Positions 13,496-26,593 are shown, counted from the stretch's first letter. The stretch is 64,000 nt of DNA from Onchocerca lupi (GCA_028564675.1 JAOVVO010000005.1:124001-188000); one strand, 5' to 3'. Numbers and translations are program-made. The notes: generated by a model from the sequence alone, not told the origin.

Positions 13496-14645
13496 TTTTT
13501 GAGGACTGGTTGTTGTACTACCTATAATTCAATAGTAAATAGTTTATTGACATATATTATAAATATCACATTCTGTAAGCATAGATTGCGAATTTTCATA
13601 GATTTGTTTAGCTATTATATCTTATCTGTTGACAATTAACACTCATCAATGAAATGGAATTTCAGAAAAGTTTGAAGAAGTCTCATTAGGCCTATCTGAA
13701 GAAATTGTATTATTTCTTGAATCTATTGAAATCAAATTCACATTATTTGAGAATAGCTTATGAATGCAGAGTCAACTTCCTTTAAGGAAAGAAGGAGATT
13801 GAGTCATCTGATTTTATTAGATTATGAAAAACTATATAAAATTTTTCGAGAAAATGTTTTTGTTAACAACCATTATCGAAATTAAGAAGTCTACTCGGTT
13901 TCCCAAAGTTCTGAAATTGCGAATCTGATTAATATATGAACATCCAAGCTGTCATTGGAGTTATAAATAATGATTACTTAAATTAAGGGGAAAACAAATA
14001 TTAAGGATTTCTAATTATTTTTAACTATTTTCAAGAAAAAAGAGTAGAAAGTTTTATTCTGTCCAATAAGCAAAATATATTTCATAAAAGAGATATGAAA
14101 ATAGGTGCAAAACAAAAATAATATAAACAGCAAAATAAACCTCTTTAGGTAATCGAAATCTCTTCAGTGATTTGGCAGAAAACAGATAGGGAAAACAGAT
14201 AAGTAAAAAAGTTTAATTTCATAGAAATCACAAAGGTTTTGGTAGATGTGGAGTATTATATGAACAAACTTCCGAAAAAAGATTATGGAAACTTGAGCAT
14301 TGCTTAAATTTTGGACAGTATTTTTTTATGCAATAAGCTCAAAGACCCATAACAAAAAAATGAAGAGAACTTGAACTAATTTTGAAGCATGTTTCTTTCA
14401 TTGGATTCAACGCAAGAATGGAAAACCCATAAAGTCGTAAAACTAAGGCAAGGGCAAGATCCAGCTGAAAATCCATCGCGTAGGACAGAACACTGACTAA
14501 CATTTACGGAGTCACTGCCACAAATTCATGGAAAAAGTCCATCGACAAAAAAGGAAAAAGTTGGTCTCGATTCCATATTAACAAAGAAAAAAAAAAAAAA
14601 AATTGTCAATCAATTTTTTCTGCAAAAAGCAAGTAGCAGCGGTGT
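13496..14645. other. Convergent intergenic stretch
   Basis: This lies between the 3' ends of TRAPPC13 (plus) and the minus-strand gene at 14646-17002. It presumably holds both 3' UTRs. It is AT-rich with A runs near 14590 and 14760. No exon was seen. Confidence 0.5.
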
Positions 14646-17002
14646 TCAATTCGAATTTGGTCTAATCGAAATATCTGAATTATCACGCCCAACATCACTC
14701 ACGGTACTTCTGCTTGATGAAAAAGTAATACTGGATGAAAGATGAGTTGATGCAGCTGAAAAAAAAAAAAAAAAAAGATTGTGAATACTAAAAATGATCG
14801 ATATTTCTTACTAATAGAGATTTTCCTTGATCTTAATACAAAATTTCTGTATGAAATTTTATCACAATAATATTTCTAGCTTCACTTTCCACAAGAAATA
14901 TTGCTAATGACCATTTTGATTGATAAAAACTGCTGCTAACCTTGTTCAGATAATGCACTGAAATCAACCATTACATTATCAATCAGTATTTGCAAGTATT
15001 CTGAAAAATTATCATTATTAAATTCGAGGATTTTTCATAAGTTACCCGAAAAATAAAGCAAACAACTCTCCGAAGAAGGAAAACAAACTTTTCATGTTGA
15101 AATAATCTCTCCACGTTGAATTTGGTTCATTGAGTATATTTTCCAGTTCTTGAATAAACTGCCTTATATTTTTTACCCTATCATCAAATGGACCACCTTC
15201 CGGAACATACATCCATTCTGAGTACAACTTTCCCACATAGCCTTTTTCCGAAATCATAAGCAAATGGTCATATTGTGTCTTCAGTTTATCCATTTTTGTA
15301 GGTCCACTTAATGATGCCTCTTTTCGAAATGCTACCTAGAATTAGTCACTTTTATTCCGAAAAAGAATGTAGAACTAAGATCCTAAAAATCATTTTAAAT
15401 AACATAAAATATAAAACTGAATTTTTTTTCGCGAGAACTAAGTCTATACAGATTTTCCACTTTATGTTTAAGAAGAACATGAAGATATATAGAATTTTCT
15501 TTCACTCAATAAGGTTTTCGTTTAAAATAATAGTAATAAACAAATGGTTTTGACTCAATAAATAATAAACAAATATATAATTCATTCCATAAAAAATACA
15601 AAAATAAGGAAGATAAATTAACAATGAATTTCTTTTCAAGTCACATCATCGATTAATTTGAATCTATTTCAAAATTTATTTAGATATATTGCTTGAAAAT
15701 TCAAGATGATCATTTAAATGCCAACAGTTCTTATTTTATATTTATGAGAAAAAAATCGAAATAATTTTCTACTTACTTGCCGCCAAGGACCACAATCTCC
15801 ATCCTCATTCTGTTCTCCGGAAATATCTCCAGACATAATATTCCGTGAGCTACGCGGCCCGGTAGTAGACAATCGATTGACTGGATCATTTGAATAGACG
15901 CCTGATATATTATTATGATTTTTCACTCGTTCATTCGAACTACCAGTATCGTCTAGATGTGTCAAAAAATTGATGGATGATATTTGTTTCTGCTGCACAA
16001 TTTCCGGTAATACTGGTCGCTGCTGTTCAGTTGTTTTTTCTGTTCCCTTAATAATTTTCATGTTATAATTGGCAAATCCTACAAAAACCGTTATGCAGAA
16101 AATTGAATATCAAATGCATATAAAAAAAGCGAAAATTTTCAAGAACTTACCTTGCTTTTGCTTTCATCAGTTGTTGCTTGTTCGCTTGCTTCAGCAATCT
16201 AAGAGAAAGCAAAACTCATGATAAATATAAAAAAAATATATAAATATAATTTAAAAATAATAAAATATTTCTTGAATTCATTAGCAAACTCAAAAAGAAA
16301 CCTTGCGATTAGTCCAAAGTTCATATACACGTCTGCTTACTTCTTTAGAAGTACCATTTTTCCAGGTCGCAATATATCGAAATACATCATGCACTATTCC
16401 ATTTGGCTCACATTTGAATTCGTTCTCAGTTTTTACGTCAACTAAATCGAGATCCATAAGTCTGAAACTTGAAGCTGAAAAATTTTTATTCAAAATAACA
16501 GCACCTGAGAATATCTTATGGTACCTCATTGTTTCAAGTTGCCAATCAAAAAACGACATACTTTAAAGACTTACAAACGTTGAATCTATAACTTTTCTTA
16601 ATTTAACAAGAACTTATATGACAACTTTTTATAATATCAACTTTTCTGCGCTAATAATCACCCACGTGCAACTAACTTGACACTACGAAACATAAAACAC
16701 AGCACATCAAAACATGAAATAAAATTCAATACCCCAAACCGTACTATTCATCAAAGTACACAAGAATCCAATGGCGAAAAGATGAATTTACATGTCAATT
16801 TTTGCAGATTGAACATGGATTACCGTTAAAGAACTAAAATAATTATTTTCAAGAATCTGAATACTCGATGAAAACAGAATAATTTAAATTTCTTTCGAAA
16901 ACAAGGCTTGACCCACATCTCATCATCATTGTTCGAAGACCAGCAATTACGGTCATTCAAATTCACACCATCATCTTCTGGGATTACTACAATTGTTTCC
17001 AT
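14646..17002 (-). CDS. Unrecognised protein with possible membrane-inserting helix
   Basis: Exons, high to low: 17002-16917 (optional first exon), 16560-16525, 16461-16302, 16198-16151, 16046-15777, 15335-15046, 14957-14941 and 14755-14646. All phases agree; about 338 residues, or 309 if translation starts at 16559 (MSFFDWQLE). Not recognised. Seen: an N-terminal region with EVSRRVYELW, a middle serine/asparagine/threonine-rich part that is probably disordered, then a charged helical part (MDKLKTQYDHLL, DRVKNIRQFIQELENIL). A short hydrophobic stretch SLFSFFGELFALFFG follows, and the tail is serine-rich. The 17-nt exon is the only way to keep the frame from 15046 into the last exon. The acceptor at 16047 is weak. 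The next gene upstream on this strand ends only about 190 nt away, so the two may share a transcript. Confidence 0.68.
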
Positions 17003-17189
17003 GTTTGATAATTCCCTAAAAAAAGTTGCTTTATTCTGTTTAATTTCAGAGATACCGAAATGTATTTTAGATATGTATCCATCAATACTACTTTTTGGAT
17101 CATTTTATTTTCATAAAAAAAGAGATATCAATTGCGTCTTGCAGTAGCCGCACAATATTCGTATTTTTGTGATACTGAGTTTTCCCAAC

Positions 17190-20100
17190 TCACATTGATG
17201 ACGTTGTTGAGTCAGTCCTTTTTTCACGTTTTTCTTTGCGACTACTGCTCTGCGGCGATATTTCTTTCAGTTTGTCAACTGATTTTGAACTATTTCTCTC
17301 GGCAGTTTTCGTTCGTACGCGCGTCACCGTTTTTTTCTTTTTTTCCTCTTCTTTTTCTTCGTCATCGAATATAAATCTGAAATACATTTATTAATGAAAA
17401 GCTTCACAAAGGCATGGTTATATTACTGAAGTAAGTAATATGCTGAAACTTTTGACATATCATGTGGGAGCAAAAAGGTAACAACTTTTTACTACTCTAA
17501 TTTTCAGGTAGTAATATTTAATTTATTTAACGGATTTGAAAAAGATTTAGTTACCTTTGCGGCACCTTAATATGACGCTTTGGACGATTTGTAGCCAACA
17601 TTTCGATACCACTATCATTTTTTTCTGATTTCGTTTCTTTCTCCAATTCATCCTTACCATATTGAATTTCTTCTTTATCCAAGTGTTTCTGCTTTTTTTT
17701 GGGTGGCAATTCGTCCAATTCTTGCTTAATGTCATTTTGCGAAAACTTCACACCAGTTAAAGTTAAAATCTGAGAATCAACTTCTGCTGATTTCACTGAA
17801 ACGGCAGGATTCAAATTGTGCACTGTAGCTGAAGCAGCAAACTGTGCTTGAAGTCTTTTAATTTCCGGATTTTCGAAAAGAATTGGATCAACTCGACGAC
17901 CTAAAAGTATTCAATATGATTATCATCTACGAAAAATGAACATAAAAGTATTCAAAATCTCATAGGATTAAATAATTATGAAACTCATAAAACCATATCA
18001 ATCATTTTAAAGTTGGAAGGAAATAATAACTTTTAATAAAACTCCTAATTTGCAAGAAAATCTTTCTTTAAAGATTTCAGCGCAGCAATTTGAAAAAGTA
18101 AAATAAATTATAAATTATGACAATCTCATTAGGAAATTGTCGTATCAAACTCAGAAACATATTTCAGAGAAGTATATATAATATCTTTCGACATATATTC
18201 ATCTAGGATACATAACACTTGATAACGGGACAAATAGTCTTGATCAATGTGCAAACAAAAACATGAAAGTTTAAAAAACATGAAAATTATTCTCACTCTC
18301 TTTGACAACTCTTCATTGGACGAATCATCCACATTTTTGGCTTGTTTTATTATTCTTAACCGTTCATCAGCTATTTTTATATACCCGAGAACTTTTTCCT
18401 TTTAAATATGTATTTAATAAAAATATTCTACAAAGCATATCTATACTTTTATCGTTATTGTTACTCAGATAATCAATATTGGTTTTTAAAATTAGATAAT
18501 CAATGCTAATGCTGTAGTATTAACATGGCAATTTCATACTACTTTATCTTGACATTTCCACTTCAATGACTTATTTTTGAATGAAACAGAAGAAACGATA
18601 ACCGTCTTTGTAAACTACTTCACGTTTTCCACAAAAGTCAATACTTTGAGAAACTGTGTTTTTGTTCAACAATTAGAAATTTCAACATATACAGCACTTC
18701 GACACTGTTCTCATCCTTTTCGATATATGTTCGACTAAAGCTATAACAACAAGTACGTATACTATTCTTTGAAAGGTATTGTTTATATAATCAAAAGATG
18801 CCAAAAAATAAGAATGTCTACAAGGATAAGTTTCCTATGATTGAGAGGACACAAAAAGATTGTCTTAATTCCGCTCGAATAGAAGAGACGGAAGAACATG
18901 AGAATCTGAGAGATCAACTACAGGGAATCAAAAATCTCAAGAATAGTGGAGATGATATTGAACAATGATCCTGTTTAAAAAGTAAATATGTTGTATTATA
19001 TTCTGATCAAAGAAAAGTGGGGAATCCAGTTGTATATAATTAAAAATAAAACTGCGTATTTAATGATATAGCAAATAAAATGACATGATACAAATATTTT
19101 AAAAGACACTATTTATTCCTTTTTGCAAGAACAAACAAGATTTTAGTGTAACACTACAAGCAGGAATAAAATGGTTAAGACTAATATAATATAACGTTTG
19201 AAATTTTGAACACGCGGGATTCAATAATAATTCGATTGGTAGGGGGCTTATCTTACTTGATACGTCTATTTCAAAAACTCGCTGTCCACATTTCCAACTG
19301 TTTCCCGAGCACGAAGAAAGACGATAATAAACTCATTCCTGTTATTTAGCAAAGAGCGATTGAAATAGAAATACATATACGACTTCTTACAACTATTTAG
19401 TATTTTAGAAACACATAAATACACATAAAATTCTTTAGAAAATAAACGAATAATTGCAAAACGAACCAAAAAAGACACATTTACTACCAGAAAAGTCACA
19501 AACTTACCTATTTTTGCTTTATGTCTCTGAATTATCAATGTTTGTAGAAGTGCTACTGCTTCATGAATACTGCCTGGAAATTGAGACAAATCTAAATTTG
19601 CAAAATTCATATAATTTGGAAATTAGTTTAAAGCAAAATGAAACGTATTTTGCTGAACAAATTTCGTTGTCTATTATTGTGCATATAAAACATATCGTAC
19701 AACAGGACCAACAGCATAATGAAAATAAAACAATGTTTACGACTTCAACTATTTATAACTACTGCCACTATAAAAAATTATGAATACTAATGATGGGAAG
19801 TCCTTCTAAATAAAAGTTAATGCTAAAAAGCTTACGGAATTTCAAATTACGTCGTAAATCAGCAAGTGTTTTTGGTAATGGAACTTCAAGTACTGCTCGA
19901 TAACTTCTACACGAGTTCAGAACAGCTTCAATAGCATCCAGTATTGGCTTATCATCTTTGACTGAAAAGAGAAAACTAAGAAATTGCTGAAGTAGCAATT
20001 TTTCCTTGTACTGGATTTTAGATACCACTTTTCTACAGGAAAATTTTGCATATATCAGGAAGAAGAAAAGAATTCTTGCATTTCGGGGCTTCCGTTTTAG

Positions 20101-23100
20101 CAAATGCTGCCCACAACGCCTCCACTGTTACAACTTCTTGTAATTCCAATCGATTTCTTTCACATTCTGCAAAAGATTATTGCATTTTTCCTATTAATTA
20201 AACAATCTTTGAAAATATCAAGTGAAAGACTAAAAAGAACAATTCCCATCATCTAATCTATTTTAGAGAAGTGGAAGATAATGTAGTAAAAATAGTCATA
20301 ATTTATCAATCTATCTAGCTGGTAAAAATAATTGACTTCCGCTGCGAACTGACCTGTCAAGTTAGATAGTTTAATTGCCACAGGTCGAGGGATTTCAGCT
20401 TCCGTTGTTAATCCAGATCCTCCCGATATGCTCGTTCCACTGTTCTTTGCTGAAGCAAGTTCCACTGTATTCGTAACCTCTGAGAGGTTACACGCCACTT
20501 GCTTTGCTCTAGAATTCGGTGTCGTAGCTGCAGTAGATTTTACATCGTCATCCAGATAGTCCCTCACTTTCAGCAATATTGGAGAAGTATTTGAAGATGA
20601 AAACCTTTCCGATAACTCGGATGGTTCTCGAGAACTCACTTCCCTTTCTCGAGAATTCACTTCCCTATCTAATTTCTTTTTGAAAACTTTGGGTGATTTT
20701 GATTCGAAAATAACCCAATTGTTTGTAAGCGATTCCAAGCCATTATTATGCATTTCCTGTTTCAATAGCACATCCCGCCGTAAAAGAACGCCTACAATAA
20801 AAGGAAAATTATGCTCTTGCTGCACTATTGTTTTTTTTTCTTTCAAAATAAAGATAAAGCTGATATTTAATAACCTGCTATGTTCTGTTCGGTATGATAT
20901 TTTACTATATAATCAAGAGAAATCGTCAGTAACTTCAGAAATATCCCGGTAGTAATAAATTCCTTAGAAACGGATCGGATTCCTTTATTTAACTAGATAC
21001 TACTCTCTAGCTGATTAATCAGTTTTGATTAGAAAAAGAGATGACTGAACAAATGACTTTCCGATCAATATTACACAAACAATACGTTATGATAAATTAA
21101 GATCCGGTAAATAAGTGATTTTCAATGGAAAAGATTTACTGCATTTTTGAGCATAAAAGTTTTTGAAAAAAGGAAAAAATAAACTAATCAAATAAGCATT
21201 AAAATATGGTAATAGTTTATTATTTAAGAATAGAATAAATTATCTCACGAATCATTTGATCATCGAAATCATCAGAATTTTTGATCTTTTCATATGCGGC
21301 TATTAGATCTTGAACATATTTTTCCAAATGATTTCGCATGACAGTGCAATAAAATTGAGGTCGCATTATTCCTGATGGTGTTTGCAGTTGTTTTAGCACA
21401 TCTGCCCAACGACGCACCAAGAATTGAAGCGAAAAGAGATGCCTAAAAACATATTTTCAAACTTCGAGGGAATGCGTTTTTGAATATTTGAAAGAATGTT
21501 ATAATCAGACATATTTTTAACATGCAATCAAATATATCAATATCACAGACGAATGTAAAAATAACATACGCTCTTTTTTTGATAAATTGATCACGCTCTT
21601 TCCAAAAATTTGATGGGTTGTCATCTTGTTCTTTTTCTTCTTTCTTTATTTTGTTAGATAAGGATGTTTTCGGTAATTCAACTCCTTCCAAAGTTTTTTG
21701 TATATTGGCATTCACACGTCGAGATAATGACGATGCAGCGGACTTCCCCAGTACTTCTCTTTTGTAGTATTCTTTACGAATTAGCAGTTGTTCACATCTT
21801 CGAGCCTCCTCTGAAACAAATACACTGATGAATTAGTGTCTTTTCGAACTCCCTCTTCACCTCTTCAGTAATCTCTAAAGTCCGAACTAGCATCTCAACA
21901 AACAAAACATACCTTTTCGAGCTCTCCACAACATTTCGGGTACTAAAGGTTTACTTTCGTCACCTTCCCAACAATGATCGAGCAACCACCTCAGTTGTCC
22001 AACAAGCTGCTTCGCTTTAGTGATTTCTTTATGATTACCAAATTGTTTTCTGAAAAACATAAGCGAAATCTGTGAAAGATCGAAAAGGAAATTGATGATA
22101 CCAGCAATTTAAATTATTTCAAAAATCTTAGACCAAGCCATTTTATTTGAGAAAATTTTGAATAGGACTTACTTTTGAATGAAATCGCACCAGTACTTAT
22201 ATTTATCAAAGAAAAAATCAAATTCCTTTCTCCACTTTGACAAGTTGAGGTACTGTGAACTGTAACGCGCTTGAGCGTAAACCTAGAAATAACAGCATTG
22301 TGCGAGAAGTTTCAACAAGGGGTTTTATGGCTATGGAACATAATATTTACGCAGTTCTATCACTGTTGCATCTCTTTCTATCTATATTCAGCGAACAAAG
22401 TGAAGCACTGAAACCTTCATGCCTAACTATATATTGAAGCATTTGAAGTATGATACAACTATAGCTAGTCAAATAAAATCAATCTTGAAATAACTGAATT
22501 AAGTCGTTTCCAAACATTTTTTGAAATAGATAACAGTGCCATTCCTGCTGATATTATTTTATTATTGATTCACAATAATATTCCTTGCAATCAAGATAGA
22601 CAAAAATCATAGATTTATAGGCATTGCGACCTACCACGTAGTTATATGTTTTCGGGAATATATGCTTGATTTCCTTTGCCTCAGTCCAGTTCACAACTGG
22701 CACATCTTCCGGTGGATGTGGTGGACATAATCCATTCCCTCCTCCTTGCCTTGTATTTCGCTAAAAAAGCAAACAATTTCAGCTCATATCTAGTATTGAT
22801 ACACTGTAATTTTTGAAAAAACTCTGCCTTCCGGAATTGTTTAGTTTTCTTTACACTTGCTCTTTGTTTCTCATCCACCATTTTGATTTCTTCTAACGTT
22901 TCTTGTGTTTTACATCCAGTGACATTCGGATTACAATCACTGTTAGAGGATCGTTTTCCTGCTTCATCTAAAAAACAGTCTGAAATAAGTAATTACTGGA
23001 TAAATTTGATAAAATAAAAGAAAAACTTGATGTTGAATGGACTTCTGGAATGCATCAAAAATAGGCTACTTTTAGAAAAGAAGTATTTGCTTTTGTTTAA

Positions 23101-24258
23101 TTCCAAAAGATATTTATTTAATTTATTAATAAAATAATTTGAAGTTACAAACAGAATAAATCACCATCTTAAGTATTAAAAAAATATCGAAAAAATTCAT
23201 CCAAGAAAAAGTCTTTTTTTCATAGTACTTCTTAACTAAGTTAAATGTGCCGGATACATTTAGCATATAACGCTGAAACTTCTCATACTTATAATATGGT
23301 CATATTTGTCGGTTACTTTCTGATCTTTTCCTGTTCCCAGAATTTTGTGGCAAACGATGTCTGAAATGATTCTAAGAATTGGATCTTAAGATCGTTTTCA
23401 AAAATACACATACTCGAAGATCTTTCGGACACTCATCTCTTGAAGTAAGAAAAATGAGAGAAAGGCATATGATAAGGACAGCAATAATACAACAATTTTT
23501 ATTCAAACATAAATATGGCAATGAGAAATATGATTCTAAAACAGTTTCTTTTAAATTGCATAAGTGAAAGTATCGCTATCGCAGCAGTAATCAATTCAAA
23601 AATTGTACGCGTGAAATCTCTTAAACTGAAAGTTAATCTCGAAAAGTTTCAGCCGAACAACGGCTTTAAACTCGCGGCGAAACAACTTAAAAATGAACAA
23701 TATAAATAAAATGATCGAACATACAGATATTCAAAAGGTATTTCTATGTTCAATCACTGCACTAGGCAAAAAAAGTACAAGAAATTCATATGCCCATTTC
23801 ATTCTACTAAGATTAATTTTAAATTTACTAAATGTTCAACGGTGAATATCTCAAGCAGAGATGTTAAGTCCCATGTCTCAGACTGGGAAGATGCTAAATT
23901 AACTTATTGTTCAAGTATTGGTTCTTTTCTGGACAATTGAAGTGATTTTTCGATGTAAATTTCCCCTCTGCACGGGAAAAAAAAAACAAATAAACGCATT
24001 CATGGAACAAAATTTCTGTTGGAAAAATGCTGAGAAAAGTAAAAAATTCGGAAAACAATTTCATTTAAATTGATTGCTATTACCATTGAAATTCCGTGAC
24101 TGCTTATCAGGTGCATTTTCTTCAACAGTTTCAGGTGGTGTAGCAGATTCGTCAGATTCCTGAAACGATACAAATTGTTGGCTGAGATCAGTGTATACAG
24201 GTGGTTCTTCCGGCATAATTTCTTTCGTTGTCGTAGCAAATATCGCTGTAGTACTCAT
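17190..24258 (-). CDS. Long unrecognised, probably nuclear protein
   Basis: Exons, high to low: 24258-24084, 22967-22855, 22760-22635, 22282-22173, 22049-21913, 21810-21570, 21442-21249, 20791-20354, 20166-20080, 19961-19836, 19591-19508, about 18398-18297, 17900-17555 and 17376-17190; roughly 800 residues. Phases agree everywhere except around 18.2-18.4 kb, where the join to the 17900 exon is unresolved and a small exon may be missing. I do not recognise the family. Seen: an acidic N-terminus (MSTTAIFATTT), a Trp/Phe/Tyr-rich helical block at 22.3-21.6 kb (KWRKEFDFFFDKYKYW, LRWLLDHCWEGDE), RRWADVLKQLQ, a serine-rich disordered middle, and a very basic C-terminus (PPKKKQK, RPKRHIK, EEKKKKTVTRVRTK) suggesting nuclear location. 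A GC donor after 20080 is the only phase-compatible choice. It could be two genes split near 18-19 kb, though the phases favour one down to 19508. Confidence 0.6.
18798..18968 (+). CDS. Small intronless gene nested in an intron, antisense
   Basis: An uninterrupted 56-residue frame starting MPKNKNVYKDKFPMIE and ending with an acidic GDDIEQ. It lies on the plus strand inside the long intron (about 19507-18399) of the minus-strand host gene. It is charged and probably helical (ARIEETEEHENLRDQLQ), with no signal peptide or membrane segment. An AATAAA signal stands at about 19045, some 75 nt after the stop. No family was recognised. The codon use and charged composition look more protein-like than the surrounding sequence, but the length alone does not prove it. 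Confidence 0.42.
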   Translation: MPKNKNVYKDKFPMIERTQKDCLNSARIEETEEHENLRDQLQGIKNLKNSGDDIEQ

Positions 24259-24656
24259 CGCGAATATCTTTAAAAAAAAAAGGTTGAGCGATAGAATAAG
24301 CTAAAAACGAGGAACACGCAATTACATACAAATTCCAACAAACGTTGCACCTAAAACGATTTAAAACGCAAATTACTGCCGGACATATTACCAATCTGCT
24401 ACCTTTCCTAATTGATAAGAACTTCATTTTCAAGTGGTAAAATATATGACGAAGGTAATAGCGGAAGCCGGAAATGAGCATTTCAAAGATATGACTAGGA
24501 AGTGTGCTCGCTTAACACTGATATAGCACTGAAAGGTAGTGCTAAGAAATCCATCCCGAAACTAATTGTTTGATTGACGTGCATTTATCTTTTGCCTGGC
24601 AAATAAATAATAATTGACAATTAATCTGCAGCATCCTCAAAAACAAATTGCCGGTG

Positions 24657-24980
24657 ATGAGCATAACCAGATTACATCCTCTTTCACTTTATGCCATACT
24701 ATGGTTGTATATATGGACAGTTACCTATTCTGCGCACAAAATGAAACTGGAATCAAGATGTACAGAAGAAAAATTGGCAAGATCTTCTGAATACGAAGAG
24801 AAACAGAAAGAAAATATATCATAACAGCTTATGGCTTGGTCTGAATCCGTAGTCTCTTCTGTGATTTCCACATTCGTTGCACAAAAGATCATATTCGGTA
24901 AGAAAGATGGAACACTGCCCGTTTGGAGGACTAAAACACGAATACCTTGCGACTGTCCTCGTTTGCCGCATCCAAATTAA
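24657..24980 (+). CDS. Candidate small secreted protein, possible GC-AG intron
   Basis: The frame starts MSITRLHPLSLYAILW, a typical signal peptide (basic start, hydrophobic core LSLYAILWLYIW, likely cleavage after TYSA). It runs 55 codons to a TAA at 24822 and then stays open in the same frame to 24980. Removing 24777-24827, which has a GC donor (TTG|GCAAGA) and a CAG acceptor, deletes the stop and gives a 90-residue secreted protein with three cysteines (SRCTEE, PCDCPRL). Alternatives: the protein simply ends at 24824, or the locus is decayed, or the minus strand is the coding one. Not recognised. It starts about 400 nt from, and diverges from, the long minus-strand gene. Confidence 0.35.
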
Positions 24981-26056
24981 GTAATTTTGCAAAAATACCA
25001 TCGCCAGATTCCAAGTGACAGCAATACACTACCGAACAAATGTCATTTAATGTGCTGATCTTGTATTTGATTAAAAAATTCAAGATCAATCAAATTCATC
25101 AGTACATATAATCTGACGGCATATAATCAATTCTTATAAATTAATCAATGATTTTGATTTCTTCTAAATCGCTAGCGTTTTAATGCTAGAAAAGGTTACA
25201 GGTAATGAAATATATTTCATGGGAGTGATTGTGAGATGCAAAACGCCCAGAACTTTTCTCCATTTATTTAATAAAAAATAAAGGATTCTGAAATCGTATA
25301 ATTTAGTAAGAATTTTGAATATTGCGTAACGCAAGTAATTACAAACTTAATTTTGAAGAAAAGTTTCGGGCATTTAATTAGTAATAAGTTTTATGCTTAT
25401 GTAATATCTCAAACTGAATTAATTACAATATGTGACGAGATCACACAAATACAGGTGATAAAATTAATTTGAATTTCTGATAGAACGCCAACATTTAACG
25501 CAACATGGCTGATGCATTTTCAGTTGTTGGAAACTGCTGATACATATTATCAATTACTGAGGACCGAAAATGATAGCAACATGATAGAAGTACTTCTGAA
25601 GTAATGAGTACCCCAAAGTAAAAATAAGAAATCAGGTGGACGAGAAAAAGATGCTCATCTCAACAATTTAATTAAGTTAGATTAATTAGATCCATCTAAG
25701 GTATTTTGAACTGGAATTCCATCCAACAACTGTATTTCCCTGACCTCGCTATAATCTTTGCTAAAATAGACACGTCTGATTTACCAAAGCAATAGTTGGC
25801 AGTATTTTCACATCCCAAAACACATATCTCCTCTCGTGTACTCCCCCACTCGCTCGTAGACCTTTCGGAAATATTTTTGACTTCGAGAAGTAATTACTGC
25901 ATGAAGCCAATTGCGCACTTTCATTCCAACTTCAGAAAGTTTTAGCTTCGAAAGCCACTATTTCAACTTTAATTAGTCGATAAGCTTTATTGCTAATTCA
26001 ACTAATCTTACCTGCCAGGCAATTAACTCAACATGTTCATGCTCATACAGTATCAC

Positions 26057-26593
26057 TCAAATTGACGTATGTTCAGTGGTCAGGAATTGATCACCAAGCG
26101 GAAATATACAAATGGTCAGAAGAATAGCCGAAATCACACAATACATGGACTTCTCGTAAAATTTACTACAATCATCATAGACTATCGATTTAGTGCTACA
26201 CAAACTGCATCCTCTAACAGCTAGAAAACCATTAGCGAGCGAGTCTATACATGGGTCAAGGGTCATGCTAATTGAAGTGTTATGTTGAGAGCTAGGCACA
26301 TGGGGACGACGGAAATCAGATTGAAATTTCAATCGTGCAATATAGAGATACAAGCCGAAGTATGAAGAAATCACGAAGAGGAAATACACGCTATGATTGA
26401 GTGGGAAGTAAAAGGCCTCACCAGATACAATGTACTCACCGTCAGTACTGCTTTCTTCTTATTCGACAGATGGTTACACAGAAGTACTATTAAACTCAGA
26501 GGACGAGAAATTAACAAACTTCCACAGTCGTTTGTCGCAGTCACAAGTTTCACTGCCATATCGGGAATTAACATTTCCGAAGATGTCACGTAG
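26057..26593 (-). CDS. Possible cysteine-containing membrane or anchored protein (partial)
   Basis: Minus-strand open frames. One of 110 codons (26389-26057) has a hydrophobic N-terminus, several cysteines (DPCIDS, GCSLCSTK, YDDCSK) and a hydrophobic segment CVISAILLTICIFPL. Upstream, 26593-26450 contains a second cysteine-bearing frame (SETCDCDKRLWKFVN) and a strong donor-like site (ACG|GTGAGT near 26440). The mix of cysteines and a terminal hydrophobic segment recalls small GPI- or membrane-anchored nematode proteins, but I could not join the pieces in phase and recognise no family. Confidence 0.22.

Noticed and set aside
16303..16566. 87-codon plus-strand open frame
   Set aside because: It is the antisense shadow of the first exons of the minus-strand gene, which have splice signals and phase consistency.
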